64,000 nucleotides of DNA from Pseudobacter ginsenosidimutans (GTDB taxonomy: Bacteria > Bacteroidota > Bacteroidia > Chitinophagales > Chitinophagaceae). This document shows, piece after piece, positions 54,418 through 63,969 of this stretch (within the stretch, counting starts at the first letter, position 1; each line of letters starts with the position of its first letter). The stretch covers positions 4,898,001-4,962,000 of the forward strand of contig NZ_CP042431.1 in NCBI RefSeq assembly GCF_007970185.1. The letters are read 5' to 3'. A model generated the notes under the pieces. The model saw only the letters and a program-made list of their open reading frames with translations, did no database searches and had not been told where the DNA came from. The position numbers were made by a program, and so were the translations under genes.

Positions 54418-54956
54418 TAAGTGGAGAGCATGGTGGCAGGAGGATCAACCCGCCTGCAAAAATGCCTTACACAAGACCTACTACCGATGTGGCCAAAGAA
54501 GGCCTCTTCAATATCATCCAGAACAACCTGGAGATCGAAGGGATGAAAACCCTCGACCTCTTTGGCGGAACCGGCAGTATCAGTTATGAGCTGGCTTCCC
54601 GCGGCGCCACGGATCTTACCATCGTGGAGAAAGATACCGCGATGTTCGAATTCATCCGCAAAACTTCCACGGACCTGAAGCTGGAAAACTTCAAGGTGAT
54701 CAAAATGGAAGTGTTCAAATTCATGGAGAACTGCGCGGAGCAGTTCGATTTTATCTTCGCCGGCCCTCCCTATGCCCTGAACACCATCGATGAGCTTCCG
54801 AAAAAAGTGGTGGAAAAACAACTCCTCAAACCCAATGGCTGGTTTGTACTGGAACATACCCCACGTAATAACTATGAGGGATACCCGCTTTTTGTTACTT
54901 CGCGGAATTATGGTACTACCATCTTCAGCATTTTTGTAAATAAACAGACTACTTAA
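54408..54956 (+). CDS. rsmD: RsmD-family 16S rRNA guanine-N2 methyltransferase with altered catalytic motif
   Basis: RsmD methylates G966 of 16S rRNA using S-adenosylmethionine. The family start MRIISGEHGGRRINPPAK, the PTTDVAKEGLFNII segment and the SAM motif TLDLFGGTGSISYELASRGA are clear. Motif IV reads AGPPYAL: G119 stands where the family has Asp (or Asn) in D/N-PP-Y/F. Codon 119 is GGC, one transition from GAC. The residue contacts the target amino group, so activity may be lost or altered, or this base may be an error. Length 182 is normal. Confidence 0.88.
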   Translation: MRIISGEHGGRRINPPAKMPYTRPTTDVAKEGLFNIIQNNLEIEGMKTLDLFGGTGSISYELASRGATDLTIVEKDTAMFEFIRKTSTDLKLENFKVIKMEVFKFMENCAEQFDFIFAGPPYALNTIDELPKKVVEKQLLKPNGWFVLEHTPRNNYEGYPLFVTSRNYGTTIFSIFVNKQTT

Positions 54957-54966
54957 ATCTGTTACG

Positions 54967-55593
54967 ATGAACATTTTTGTAACTGGCATCGGTACCGGAG
55001 TAGGAAAGACCCTGGTATCGGCCATCCTTACGCGCGCGTTGGAAGCCGACTACTGGAAACCTGTACAGGCGGGCTTTGACGACGGTACAGACAGTGAATT
55101 CATCCAGCAGGCCGTCAAAGGGACCAGTTCAGTCATCCATCCTGAAACCTATAAATTCTGGTTGCCTGCATCTCCGCATATTGCTGCCCGAAAGGAGGGT
55201 ATCAATATCTCAATAGAAAAAATTTGTGCGTCTATTCCAGTAATAAATCGTAATTTGATCATCGAGGGCGCAGGCGGCCTCATGGTGCCGTTGAATGAAA
55301 AGGCATTTGTAGCAGACCTGATAAAAGCGCTGAATGCAAAAGTGATACTGGTAAGCAGAAATTATCTCGGGAGTATCAATCACTCCCTTCTCACAGCAAA
55401 GGTATGCAGGGACCTGGACCTGCCCGTGATCGGATGGATCTTCAACGACCAGTTCCTGGATTATGAAGAAGAGATTGTTCGCTGGAGCAATATTCCAAAG
55501 ATAGCAACAGTTCCATATTCAGAAACGACTGACGGGGCGTTTATCAATTCACAGGCCGCCATTGTTCGAGAGGCCCTGAAAGCATTACTATGA
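54967..55593 (+). CDS. bioD: Dethiobiotin synthetase
   Basis: Closes the ureido ring of dethiobiotin with CO2 and ATP, the penultimate step of biotin synthesis. The P-loop GIGTGVGKT is at residues 7-15 with K14/T15; 'YWKPVQAGFDDGTDS' and IIEGAGGLMVPLNE are further family motifs. The other bio genes are not in the window; here bioD lies between rsmD (10-bp gap) and a folate gene whose ATG overlaps its stop (ATGA). Confidence 0.95.
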   Translation: MNIFVTGIGTGVGKTLVSAILTRALEADYWKPVQAGFDDGTDSEFIQQAVKGTSSVIHPETYKFWLPASPHIAARKEGINISIEKICASIPVINRNLIIEGAGGLMVPLNEKAFVADLIKALNAKVILVSRNYLGSINHSLLTAKVCRDLDLPVIGWIFNDQFLDYEEEIVRWSNIPKIATVPYSETTDGAFINSQAAIVREALKALL

Positions 55594-56159
55594 TAAAAAG
55601 TACCGTAAGAAAAGAGTATTTGCAACGCAGACTGGATTTACAGGAAGAAGAACTGCAGCAACAGATCGCACTCATGGCTTTCAATTTCAAAAAACTGGAA
55701 TTGCCTGCCGTGAAATTCTTATTGTCCTATTTCCCACTTGCCAACAGAAGGGAATTCGATATCTCCGTTTGTGAAGATATTCTCAAGAAACAATATCCCA
55801 CCATGCAGGTGGCATGGCCACGCCTGGAAGTGGACAGCTCCGATATGGAAGCCTGCCTCGTTGAAAAAGGAGGGCTCTTCCTCAAGAACAAATTCAATAT
55901 ACTCGAACCCATCAGCGGCGTGGTGATCCCGCCTGAACAGATCGATATGGTGTTTGTTCCGCTCGTTGCCTTCGAAGCACGCGGTTACCGCGTGGGGTAT
56001 GGCAAAGGATATTACGACCGCTACCTGGCGCGTTGCAGACCGGATGCCCTCAAGATCGGCTTCTCCTTCTTCGGGCCGGTAGATGCCATCGAGGACATCA
56101 ATGAATTTGATGTACCTTTAAACTTTTGTATCACACCGTTTCGCATCTATGAATTTTAA
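55590..56159 (+). CDS. 5-formyltetrahydrofolate cyclo-ligase
   Basis: Converts 5-formyl-THF to methenyl-THF with ATP. The conserved C-terminal loop is present as GYRVGYGKGYYDRYLAR, preceded by 'DMVFVPLVAFEARG'. N-terminal RKEYLQRRLDLQEEE fits the family. Length 189 is normal. It overlaps bioD by 4 bp and lpxK by 11 bp, so translational coupling is likely. Confidence 0.93.
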   Translation: MIKSTVRKEYLQRRLDLQEEELQQQIALMAFNFKKLELPAVKFLLSYFPLANRREFDISVCEDILKKQYPTMQVAWPRLEVDSSDMEACLVEKGGLFLKNKFNILEPISGVVIPPEQIDMVFVPLVAFEARGYRVGYGKGYYDRYLARCRPDALKIGFSFFGPVDAIEDINEFDVPLNFCITPFRIYEF

Positions 56160-57225
56160 CGCTCCGCTCTTAAGGCCGATACGCATATTACTGGTGCCCT
56201 TCTCCATACTCTATGGCGCCATCGTTTGGCTGAGGAACCGGTTGTACGACAAACAGGTGCTGAAATCGACTCCTTTCAATATCCCCCTGATCTGTGTTGG
56301 GAATCTCTCCGCAGGCGGGACCGGCAAATCCCCCATGGTGGAATTCCTGCTCAAAAAACTGCACAACAGTTACAAAATGGCTGTGCTCAGCAGGGGATAC
56401 AAAAGGAAAACAAAAGGCTATGCCCTCGCCAAACCCGGCACCAATGCACTGGAGATCGGGGACGAGCCCATGCAGTTCCATATCAAGTTCCCGGATGTAA
56501 GCATCGCAGTAGGAGAGGAAAGGATCGTGGCCATCCCGCAACTCCTGCACGATAAACCGGAAACACAGGTGATCATCCTGGACGATGCCTTCCAGCACCG
56601 CGCCGTGAAAGCCGGAATGAACATCGTTCTCACTGATTACAACAATCTTTTCACCCGCGACTGGTACCTGCCCACCGGTGACCTCCGCGATGAAAAGGCC
56701 AGCTACAAAAGAGCAGATGTGCTCATCGTTACCAAATGCCCGCCCGGACTCAGTTCTGAAGAAAGGCAACAACTGGAAATGGAGATAAAACCACTCGCGC
56801 ACCAGCGGCTGTTCTTCTCTTCCATCAGGTACGGACAACCGTATCATATCATCACCAAAGAATCAATACAACTGGCCCCGGAGCTGGAAGTATTGCTCGT
56901 TTCAGGGATCGCCAACCCTGAACCACTAAAGAAATACCTGCACGAAGTTGCGGATACGTATTACGAATTGCTGTACAGCGACCACCATATCTTCAGCATC
57001 GACGACCTGAATGAGATCAGGAAAAAGTTCAGCCAGATCCAGGCTTCACAAAAGCTTATCATCACCACTGAAAAAGATGCTGTACGTTTGATCAAGTTTG
57101 AGCAACAATTACAAGACCTGCCCCTGTATGTACTCCCCATTGAAGTGCAGTTCCTGTTCAGTGAAGAACCGGTTTTCACTGAATTAATGACTAAATTCAT
57201 CACAGGATTCAAACTGCCGGCATAA
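56149..57225 (+). CDS. lpxK: Tetraacyldisaccharide 4'-kinase
   Basis: Phosphorylates the lipid A disaccharide at the 4' position at the inner membrane. The N-terminal hydrophobic segment (IRILLVPFSILYGAIVWL) is the membrane anchor. The P-loop is GNLSAGGTGKSP (residues 51-62), followed by SRGYKRKTKGY and 'VIILDDAFQHRAVKAGMNIV' with the catalytic-region Asp and His. 358 residues. Its presence shows a lipid A-bearing outer membrane. Last gene of the overlapping operon. Confidence 0.94.
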   Translation: MNFNAPLLRPIRILLVPFSILYGAIVWLRNRLYDKQVLKSTPFNIPLICVGNLSAGGTGKSPMVEFLLKKLHNSYKMAVLSRGYKRKTKGYALAKPGTNALEIGDEPMQFHIKFPDVSIAVGEERIVAIPQLLHDKPETQVIILDDAFQHRAVKAGMNIVLTDYNNLFTRDWYLPTGDLRDEKASYKRADVLIVTKCPPGLSSEERQQLEMEIKPLAHQRLFFSSIRYGQPYHIITKESIQLAPELEVLLVSGIANPEPLKKYLHEVADTYYELLYSDHHIFSIDDLNEIRKKFSQIQASQKLIITTEKDAVRLIKFEQQLQDLPLYVLPIEVQFLFSEEPVFTELMTKFITGFKLPA

Positions 57226-57294
57226 AGGCAAACCTTTTGCATTACAGGCATTACAGCCTGCCTTTATGATCCTTTAAAGTTTAACACAGAAAGA

Positions 57295-59438
57295 ATGAGT
57301 AAGAAACACTCAAGAAAAGACAACAAGAAAAGAAAATCCTCCGCTTCCTCCCAGGCAGTGTTGAAGGGTACCCTCGATATTACCCGGTCTGGAATCGGGT
57401 ATGTAATTGTGGAAGGTCAGCCAAACGATGTGCTCGTCCGCCCCAATGATTTCAATACCGCCCTTCACGGCGATACCGTGAAAGTGCAGCTCACTGGTGG
57501 ACGCCAGGGAGCCGCCAGCAGGGTAAAGTGGTCCAGGTGCTCCATCGCAAACAAAGCGAGTTCATGGGCAAGATCGAAATGGGTAAGAACTTCGCCTTCT
57601 TTGTGGCAGATACAGACAAACCCATGCCTGATATTTTCATCCCCGTCGAGAACCTCAAAGACGCCAAAGACAAAGACCGCGCCATCGTGCGTATCCTCGA
57701 ATGGCAGCCCAATAAGAAACCACTCGGTGAAGTAGTACAGGTACTCGATGCTGTGAACGAAGGTGATCTCGCCATGAAAGAGATCCTCATGGAGAACGGC
57801 TTCGGCCTCTTCTTTCACGATGATGTGATCGAAGAAACAGAACGCATCCCCGATACCATCTCTCTCGCGGAGATCAATAAGCGAAAAGATTGTCGCGATA
57901 TCCTCACCTTCACCATCGACCCCGTTGATGCGAAGGATTTTGATGATGCCCTCTCTTTCCGCGTACTGAAAAATGGCATGTACGAAGTGGGTATCCATAT
58001 CGCAGACGTAAGCTATTACGTGGAGCCCGGAACCGAACTGGATAAAGAAGCGTACACACGCGCCACATCCGTTTACCTCCCGGACCGTGTAGCGCCTATG
58101 CTTCCGGAGCGGATTTCCAATGAGCTCTGCTCGCTTCGTCCGAATGAAGACAAGCTCACTTTCTCCGTGATCGTGCAGATGACGCCCAGGGGCGAGATCA
58201 AGCAACACTGGATCGGCAGAACAGTGATCCATTCCAATCGCCGCTTCACCTACGAGGAAGTGCAGGAAACACTGGAAAAAGGAGAAGGCGATTACCAGGC
58301 CGAGATCCTTATCCTCAACAATTTTGCACAACGCATGCGCAAGCAGCGTTTCAAACACGGAGCTATCAATTTCTCCTCCGTTGAAGTAAGATTCAAACTG
58401 GATGAAACAGGAAAGCCCATTGGTATCGTAGTGAAAGAAAGTAAGGAAGCACACCAGCTGATCGAAGAGTTCATGCTGCTCGCCAACAGGCTGGTGGCCG
58501 AACGCGCCAGCAAGGAAAAAGTGAACAAGGACCCACTGCCATTCCCTTACCGTGTGCACGATCAGCCCGACGAGCTGAAACTCCTGCCGTTTGCAGCATT
58601 CGCAAAGAAATACGGACATCATTTCGATACATCATCTCCTGACGCTATCGCAGCCAGCTTCAACCAGATGCTGAAAGATGTACAGGGAAAACCTGAACAG
58701 CATGTGCTGGAACAACTCGGTATCCGCACTATGGCAAAGGCCGCTTATACTGCTGAGAATATTGGTCACTATGGACTGGGATTCGAGAATTATTGTCACT
58801 TCACTTCACCCATCCGTCGCTATCCCGATGTGATGGTGCACCGGATCCTCCAGGATATCCTGAATGGAAAACCGGAAGTGGACAAGAAGATGGAAGTGAA
58901 ATGCAAGCACTGCAGTGAACGCGAACGCGCCGCCATGGAAGCAGAACGCGCTTCCAATAAATACAAACAGGTTGAGTTCATGCAGCAATACCTGGGCGAT
59001 GAATTCGATGGCGTGATCAGCGGTGTATCTGCATTCGGATTCTGGGTGGAAACCATCGATCATAAATGCGAAGGGTTGGTAAGCATTGCTTCACTGCTGG
59101 ACTATGATGATTTCAGACTGATCGAAGGCGATTACAGCATTGCGGGAATGCGCAGCGGCCGCAAATTCAGAATGGGCGATAAAGTGCGCATCAAGGTAGT
59201 GGCCGCCAATCTCACCAAACGTCAGCTCGATTACGAATGGGTATTCGGATCCGGTAACAATGCCGAACCTGCACCCAGGCCGGAAGGAGAGGGAAGAAGA
59301 CGTAAATCCGAAACTCCTGCTGAAAATGATCCATTCGGCAAATTCAGGAATTCAGGAAAAGGAGGAAAAAAGATAAAGGATAGCAAGCCCGCGAAAGCAG
59401 GCGGCGCAAAACCGAAGAAAAAGCCGACTAAAAAATAA
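57295..59438 (+). pseudogene. rnr: Ribonuclease R with a single-base frameshift
   Basis: RNase R degrades structured RNA 3' to 5'. The reading frame from 57295 covers the N-terminal basic and cold-shock-like parts (LKGTLDITRSGIGYVIVEGQ) up to LTGGRQ near 57507, then turns into Ser/Arg-rich nonsense. The frame one base away carries on with GSRQQGKVVQVLHRKQSEF and the complete catalytic core, including DPVDAKDFDDALSF, HIADVSYYVEPGTELDKEA and the C-terminal S1 domain. Inserting one G in the GGG run at 57507-57509 restores a 714-residue enzyme with a Lys-rich tail. A truncated enzyme from the GTG at 57528 would still hold the RNB and S1 domains. Confidence 0.9.
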
Positions 59439-59446
59439 AACCATAC

Positions 59447-59483
59447 AACCGGCCAACAATAATACTGTTGGCCGGTTTTTTCA
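59447..59483 (+). terminator. Rho-independent terminator of rnr
   Basis: A perfect 12-bp stem (AACCGGCCAACA with TGTTGGCCGGTT) around a 7-nt loop is followed by TTTTT. Confidence 0.92.
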
Positions 59484-59522
59484 TATACCGTAGTTTTACC
59501 CCGGTCTCACAAAAAGAATTTT

Positions 59523-60488
59523 ATGCAGCGTTTTGAAGATTTAGCCCAGCAGTTTGCCACCCATTTCAATAACAGGCATTTCCCCGAACAGCCTGCCACC
59601 TTATACGATGCCGGTGAATATTTTCTCGGGATCGGTGGAAAGCGTATCAGGCCTGTATTGTGTTTGATGGGAAATGAATTGTTTGCTGAGATCGTACCCG
59701 ATGCCTTCCAGGTAGCCACTGCCATCGAGCTCTTCCACAATTTTACGCTCATCCACGATGATATCATGGACAATGCGCCGCTTCGCCGCAACCAGCCGAC
59801 CGTGCACGAAAAATATGGCTCCTCCACCGCTCTCCTCGCAGGAGATGTGATGCTGGTAGTAGCTTACGATTATCTTCTCAAGATCAAACCTGAATACATC
59901 CGCAAGATCACCAACCTGTTCAGCAGAACCGCCCGCGAAGTATGCGAAGGCCAGCAGCTCGACATGGATTTCGAAAAAAGGGAACAGGTAGGAATGGATG
60001 AATATATCCATATGATCGAACTGAAAACTTCCGTGCTGGTAGCTGCAAGCCTCAGGATGGGAGGTTTACTCGGAGGCGCCGGAGAACGCAACCTGCATCA
60101 TCTCTATGAGTTCGGCCGCAATCTCGGTATCGCTTTCCAGGTGCAGGATGATTATCTCGACTGCTACGGCGATCCCGCCAAATTCGGCAAACAGGTGGGC
60201 GGCGATATCGTTGCCAATAAAAAGACCTTTCTCCTGATCAAGGCCCTGGAATCAGCCGACAAAGAAAGGCTGGCCTCGCTGAAAGCCTTGCTGGCAGGCA
60301 ATGCTGCTGATAAAGTGCAGCAGGTGCTGGGGATTTTCCACGACCTCAAGGTAGACCAGTGGGCCTTTAACCTGAAGGAACATTATCTCAATGAAGCATA
60401 TCGCCACCTCGATGAAATAGCGGTGGTAGCTGTACGTAAGGAACCCCTGCAAAAGCTGGCGCAGTTCCTGGTGCAAAGGGAATATTAA
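59523..60488 (+). CDS. Polyprenyl (trans-isoprenyl) diphosphate synthase
   Basis: Condenses isopentenyl diphosphate units to make long prenyl chains for menaquinone or cell-wall carriers. The first Asp-rich motif is DDIMD at 79-83 with the LFHNFTLIHDD context, the second is DDYLD at 209-213; GGKRIRPVLCL is also present. The residues at positions -4/-5 before the first motif (Phe-Thr) do not clearly tell chain length. 321 residues. Confidence 0.92.
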   Translation: MQRFEDLAQQFATHFNNRHFPEQPATLYDAGEYFLGIGGKRIRPVLCLMGNELFAEIVPDAFQVATAIELFHNFTLIHDDIMDNAPLRRNQPTVHEKYGSSTALLAGDVMLVVAYDYLLKIKPEYIRKITNLFSRTAREVCEGQQLDMDFEKREQVGMDEYIHMIELKTSVLVAASLRMGGLLGGAGERNLHHLYEFGRNLGIAFQVQDDYLDCYGDPAKFGKQVGGDIVANKKTFLLIKALESADKERLASLKALLAGNAADKVQQVLGIFHDLKVDQWAFNLKEHYLNEAYRHLDEIAVVAVRKEPLQKLAQFLVQREY

Positions 60489-60552
60489 GCCTCCCACTTT
60501 ACTGGTACTGAATTTTTCCATAATTTAACCGCTTAATCAAAACAACCACCAT

Positions 60553-62253
60553 ATGGCGGGTTCGCTATTCCGTAAGAAATCGATCGATAAGATCCTTAAG
60601 GACGCCCAAAGCTCAACTGAAGAAAACGGCCAGCATGGCCTCAAAAAAATCCTTAGCGTAAAGGACCTTACTTTTCTTGGAATAGCAGCCGTAGTAGGGG
60701 CCGGGGTGTTCTCCACCATCGGTACAGCCGCCGCAGATGGCGGTCCTGGTATCTCCCTGCTTTTCGTGATCACCGCCGTTACCTGTGGTTTCTCTGCCCT
60801 CTGCTATGCGGAATTTGCATCGCGTGTGCCCATCTCCGGTAGCGCTTACACTTATGCATATGTGACCTTTGGTGAGCTGATCGCCTGGATCATCGGCTGG
60901 GCCCTGATCCTTGAATATGCCATTGGTAATATAGTAGTGGCCATATCCTGGAGCAGTTATTTCAATAACCTCCTGATGGATATTGGCATTCACCTGCCTG
61001 GCTGGCTGACGGTGGATCCCGCAACGGCTGAAAAAGCATTCAGGGAAGTATCAGCCCTGCAGGCCACTGGTGTTACATTGGACAGAGGCCAGCAGTATGT
61101 ACTGGATGCTTACAACACTGCCCCGATCCTGTTCGGCGGTAAGTTTTTTGTGAATATTCCTGCCTTCGTGATCGTGGGATTGATCACCTGCCTTACCTAT
61201 GTAGGGATCAGGGAGAGTAAGCGCAGCGCCAATTTGATGGTGATCTTCAAGATAGCAGTAGTGCTCTTCGTGATCATTCTCGGTGCTTTCTATGTGAAGC
61301 CCGGCCACTGGAGCCCCTTCATGCCGAATGGTTTTGAAGGCGTACTGAAAGGAGTGTCTGCCGTGTTCTACGCCTATATCGGTTTCGATGCCATCTCCAC
61401 TACAGCAGAAGAAGCGAAGAACCCTCAACGCGATCTGCCCCGCGGTATGATCTATTCTCTTGTTATTTGTACTGTATTGTACATTTTGATAGCCCTGGTG
61501 CTCACCGGAATGGTGCCCTTCGATCAGTTGCGCGTGAACGACCCGCTGGCATTCGTGTTCGAGAAAGTAGGAGCAGAATGGATCAGCAAGATCGTAAGCA
61601 TCAGCGCCGTGGTTGCTACCACATCCGTATTGCTCGTATTCCAGCTGGGACAGCCGCGTATCTGGATGAGCATGAGCCGCGACGGTCTCTTACCTAAAGC
61701 ATTCGGTAAAGTGCATAAAAAATATCATACACCTTATTTCTCTACCATCGTAACCGGTATCCTGGTGGCTATTCCTTCACTCTTTATGCAGAGCAGCAGG
61801 ATGACTGACCTAACGAGTATCGGTACACTATTCGCATTCGTGCTGGTATCCGGAGGCGTGCTCCTGTTGCCGAAGATTGACGAAGGCTTCGATACACGTC
61901 CAAAAGGCGGTTTCAGGCTCCCTTATGTGAATGGCCAATTCATTGTGCCTGTGCTGGTAGCTGTTTTCATTTTCCTTTTCCGCACAAGGATCGTGCATGC
62001 GGCGGAAAACCTCGGTTCAGACAGTTTGCAGGAAATCCTTTTCCTGGCATTTGTACTGGTGGCAGTAGTGATGGGCATTCTCACATTCATTAAAAAATAT
62101 TCCCTCATCCCTGTACTCGGCGTGCTGTTCTGCTCCTACCTGCTGATCGAGATCCCGGCCATCAGCTGGATCTGGTTCTTCGTTTGGATGTCTGTAGGCC
62201 TGATCATCTATTTTCTGTACGGGTACAGGAACAGCAACCTTGCAAAATATTAG
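60553..62253 (+). CDS. APC superfamily amino acid permease
   Basis: 566 residues with about 13-14 membrane helices. It shows the APC/CAT (basic amino acid and polyamine) pattern: 'FLGIAAVVGAGVFSTIGTAA' in helix 1, SGSAYTYAYVTFGELIAWIIG, the consensus 'FYAYIGFDAISTTAEEAKNP' and FQLGQPRIWMSMSRDGLLP. A ~45-residue stretch between helices (around 160-200) is an insertion with no clear function. Transport probably uses the proton gradient; the substrate is uncertain. Confidence 0.9.
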   Translation: MAGSLFRKKSIDKILKDAQSSTEENGQHGLKKILSVKDLTFLGIAAVVGAGVFSTIGTAAADGGPGISLLFVITAVTCGFSALCYAEFASRVPISGSAYTYAYVTFGELIAWIIGWALILEYAIGNIVVAISWSSYFNNLLMDIGIHLPGWLTVDPATAEKAFREVSALQATGVTLDRGQQYVLDAYNTAPILFGGKFFVNIPAFVIVGLITCLTYVGIRESKRSANLMVIFKIAVVLFVIILGAFYVKPGHWSPFMPNGFEGVLKGVSAVFYAYIGFDAISTTAEEAKNPQRDLPRGMIYSLVICTVLYILIALVLTGMVPFDQLRVNDPLAFVFEKVGAEWISKIVSISAVVATTSVLLVFQLGQPRIWMSMSRDGLLPKAFGKVHKKYHTPYFSTIVTGILVAIPSLFMQSSRMTDLTSIGTLFAFVLVSGGVLLLPKIDEGFDTRPKGGFRLPYVNGQFIVPVLVAVFIFLFRTRIVHAAENLGSDSLQEILFLAFVLVAVVMGILTFIKKYSLIPVLGVLFCSYLLIEIPAISWIWFFVWMSVGLIIYFLYGYRNSNLAKY

Positions 62254-62276
62254 ATATGTCTTCCTAGTTCCAACCT

Positions 62277-62900
62277 GTGTGGGATCGATTGACAAACGGC
62301 TATGCCAAAGCGCCTGCTATGGCTGCCACCTGCATTGCAGAAGTGGAAAAAGCATATAATGGAAAAAAGAGATATTACCACAATGCCGGTCATATCCTGT
62401 GGATGCTTGCGCTCTCTGAAGAATGCAGGCCCTTGCTCAAAGCTCCGCTGCTGGTGGATTTCGCTATCGTTTACCACGATATCGTGTACAATGTATTAAG
62501 GAAAGATAATGAAGCGAGAAGCGGGGTGATTGCCGCCAAACGCATGACTGCCCTGGGACTGCATCCCTACGAAGCAGGCCTGGTAAAGCTTTATATCGAA
62601 GCCACTCAACATCACCAGATCCCGGCAGGACTGGACCATGCAGAGGATCTTGCTTTCTTTCTCGATTTCGATATGGCGATCCTGGGAGCACCCTGGGAAC
62701 AGTACGAAGCCTATACCATCGCAGTGCGAAAAGAATACCGGATCTATCCCGATCTGCTCTACAAGCCAGGCAGGAAGAAGTTCCTGGAGCAGACCCTGGC
62801 CGCTCCGGTCATCTTCCATCGTCCTGAATTCCATTCCCGCTTCGATGCCCTGGCACGGAACAATATGGAAAAAGAACTTCAGTATCTTTGCCACAAATAA
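62277..62900 (+). CDS. HD-domain metal-dependent phosphohydrolase-like protein
   Basis: 207 residues from a GTG start. The motifs RYYHNAGHILWML, VDFAIVYHDIVYN with the His-Asp pair, and 'KLYIEATQHHQ' fit the predicted HD superfamily hydrolases of the COG4339 type. A further Asp lies in FFLDFDMAILG. Substrate unknown; nucleotides are likely for this class. The gene starts 24 bp after the permease and ends 18 bp before the next gene. Confidence 0.82.
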   Translation: MWDRLTNGYAKAPAMAATCIAEVEKAYNGKKRYYHNAGHILWMLALSEECRPLLKAPLLVDFAIVYHDIVYNVLRKDNEARSGVIAAKRMTALGLHPYEAGLVKLYIEATQHHQIPAGLDHAEDLAFFLDFDMAILGAPWEQYEAYTIAVRKEYRIYPDLLYKPGRKKFLEQTLAAPVIFHRPEFHSRFDALARNNMEKELQYLCHK

Positions 62901-62917
62901 CAGATTCAAGCTACAAG

Positions 62918-63937
62918 ATGAAATTTCAAATAGGCGATAAAGTGGTTGTGCTCCATTCCAACGAGGAAGGGGAAGTAGTGGATATTATCAATCCCAAAAT
63001 GGTGATGGTGGATGTGCGCGGCGTTAAGTTCCCTGCATATACCGATCAGCTCGATTTCCCGTATTTCAAACAATTCAGTCAGAAGAAACTCTTTCCTGAG
63101 AAGAAACCGCAAAAAGTATACATCGATAATGTGGCGCAGGAAAAAAAGAAAGTGACCACCAAAGTGGCCGATGGCGTTTGGCTCACCTTCATTCCCGTTT
63201 TCCATGCCGACGAATTTGGCGATGATGTGGTGGACGATCTGAAAGTACGGCTCATCAACAGAACACATACAGGATTCAAGTTCATCTATAAACTCAACTA
63301 TGCCGGCGATACCAATTTTGAGTTGGTAAACCAGGTGCATCCGTTTGAGGATTTTTATTTGCACGATATCCCTTTCGAGAACCTCAACGATAATCCCACT
63401 TTTGCTTTCGAGTTCTCCCTGATGAACCCCGAAAAGAACAAGGCCGATTATTATGAGTCGTCGCTGAAACTCAAAGCCAAGCAGGTTTTTCAGCGTATTG
63501 AACAACTCAAGAAAGATGGAGAAGCAACTTTCTCCTACAAGCTCTTCGAAGAGTATCCGCACAAGGAATACAATTCTCTCGATGTAAGCCCGTTGCTCAC
63601 TAAAGGTTATAAGGTCTACGATGCCAAAGAAGCTCGTCAGCATCTTGAGCCGGCAAAGCATGAGATCGATCTGCATATCGAGGAGCTGACGCCGGAGCCG
63701 GAGAAGATGGACAATTTTGAAAAGCTCACATTGCAGTTACAGACCTTTGAGAAATACATGGAGTTGTCCATTGCGCATCGAAGGCCCAGCCTGATTGTGA
63801 TCCATGGTGTAGGAACAGGGAAGTTGAAGGATGAGATCCATGATATCCTGCGTGTGAAGAGGGAAGTGAGCAGTTTCATCAACCGTTATCACCCTGCTTA
63901 CGGTTATGGCGCCACGGAAGTGTATTTCAAGTATTGA
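62918..63937 (+). CDS. DUF2027/Smr domain protein
   Basis: 339 residues from the ATG at 62918 (MKFQIGDKVVVLHSNEEGEV). The N-terminus is an SH3-like fold, the middle ~150 residues a beta domain with KVADGVWLTFIPV (DUF2027 type), and the last ~85 residues a Smr domain: HEIDLHIEELTPEPEKM, LQTFEKYMELSIAH and 'LIVIHGVGTGKLKDEIHDIL' plus the closing YGYGATEV. Smr domains bind or nick nucleic acids; the architecture is common in Bacteroidota, function untested. A start ten codons earlier overlaps the HD gene. Confidence 0.88.
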   Translation: MKFQIGDKVVVLHSNEEGEVVDIINPKMVMVDVRGVKFPAYTDQLDFPYFKQFSQKKLFPEKKPQKVYIDNVAQEKKKVTTKVADGVWLTFIPVFHADEFGDDVVDDLKVRLINRTHTGFKFIYKLNYAGDTNFELVNQVHPFEDFYLHDIPFENLNDNPTFAFEFSLMNPEKNKADYYESSLKLKAKQVFQRIEQLKKDGEATFSYKLFEEYPHKEYNSLDVSPLLTKGYKVYDAKEARQHLEPAKHEIDLHIEELTPEPEKMDNFEKLTLQLQTFEKYMELSIAHRRPSLIVIHGVGTGKLKDEIHDILRVKREVSSFINRYHPAYGYGATEVYFKY

Positions 63938-63969
63938 GGAGATATTATCAACTCCCTATAACCTTATCA

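Noticed and set aside
57465-58622. 385-residue minus-strand ORF over rnr
   Set aside because: Antisense of the RNB domain; the plus-strand frames carry clear RNase R motifs.
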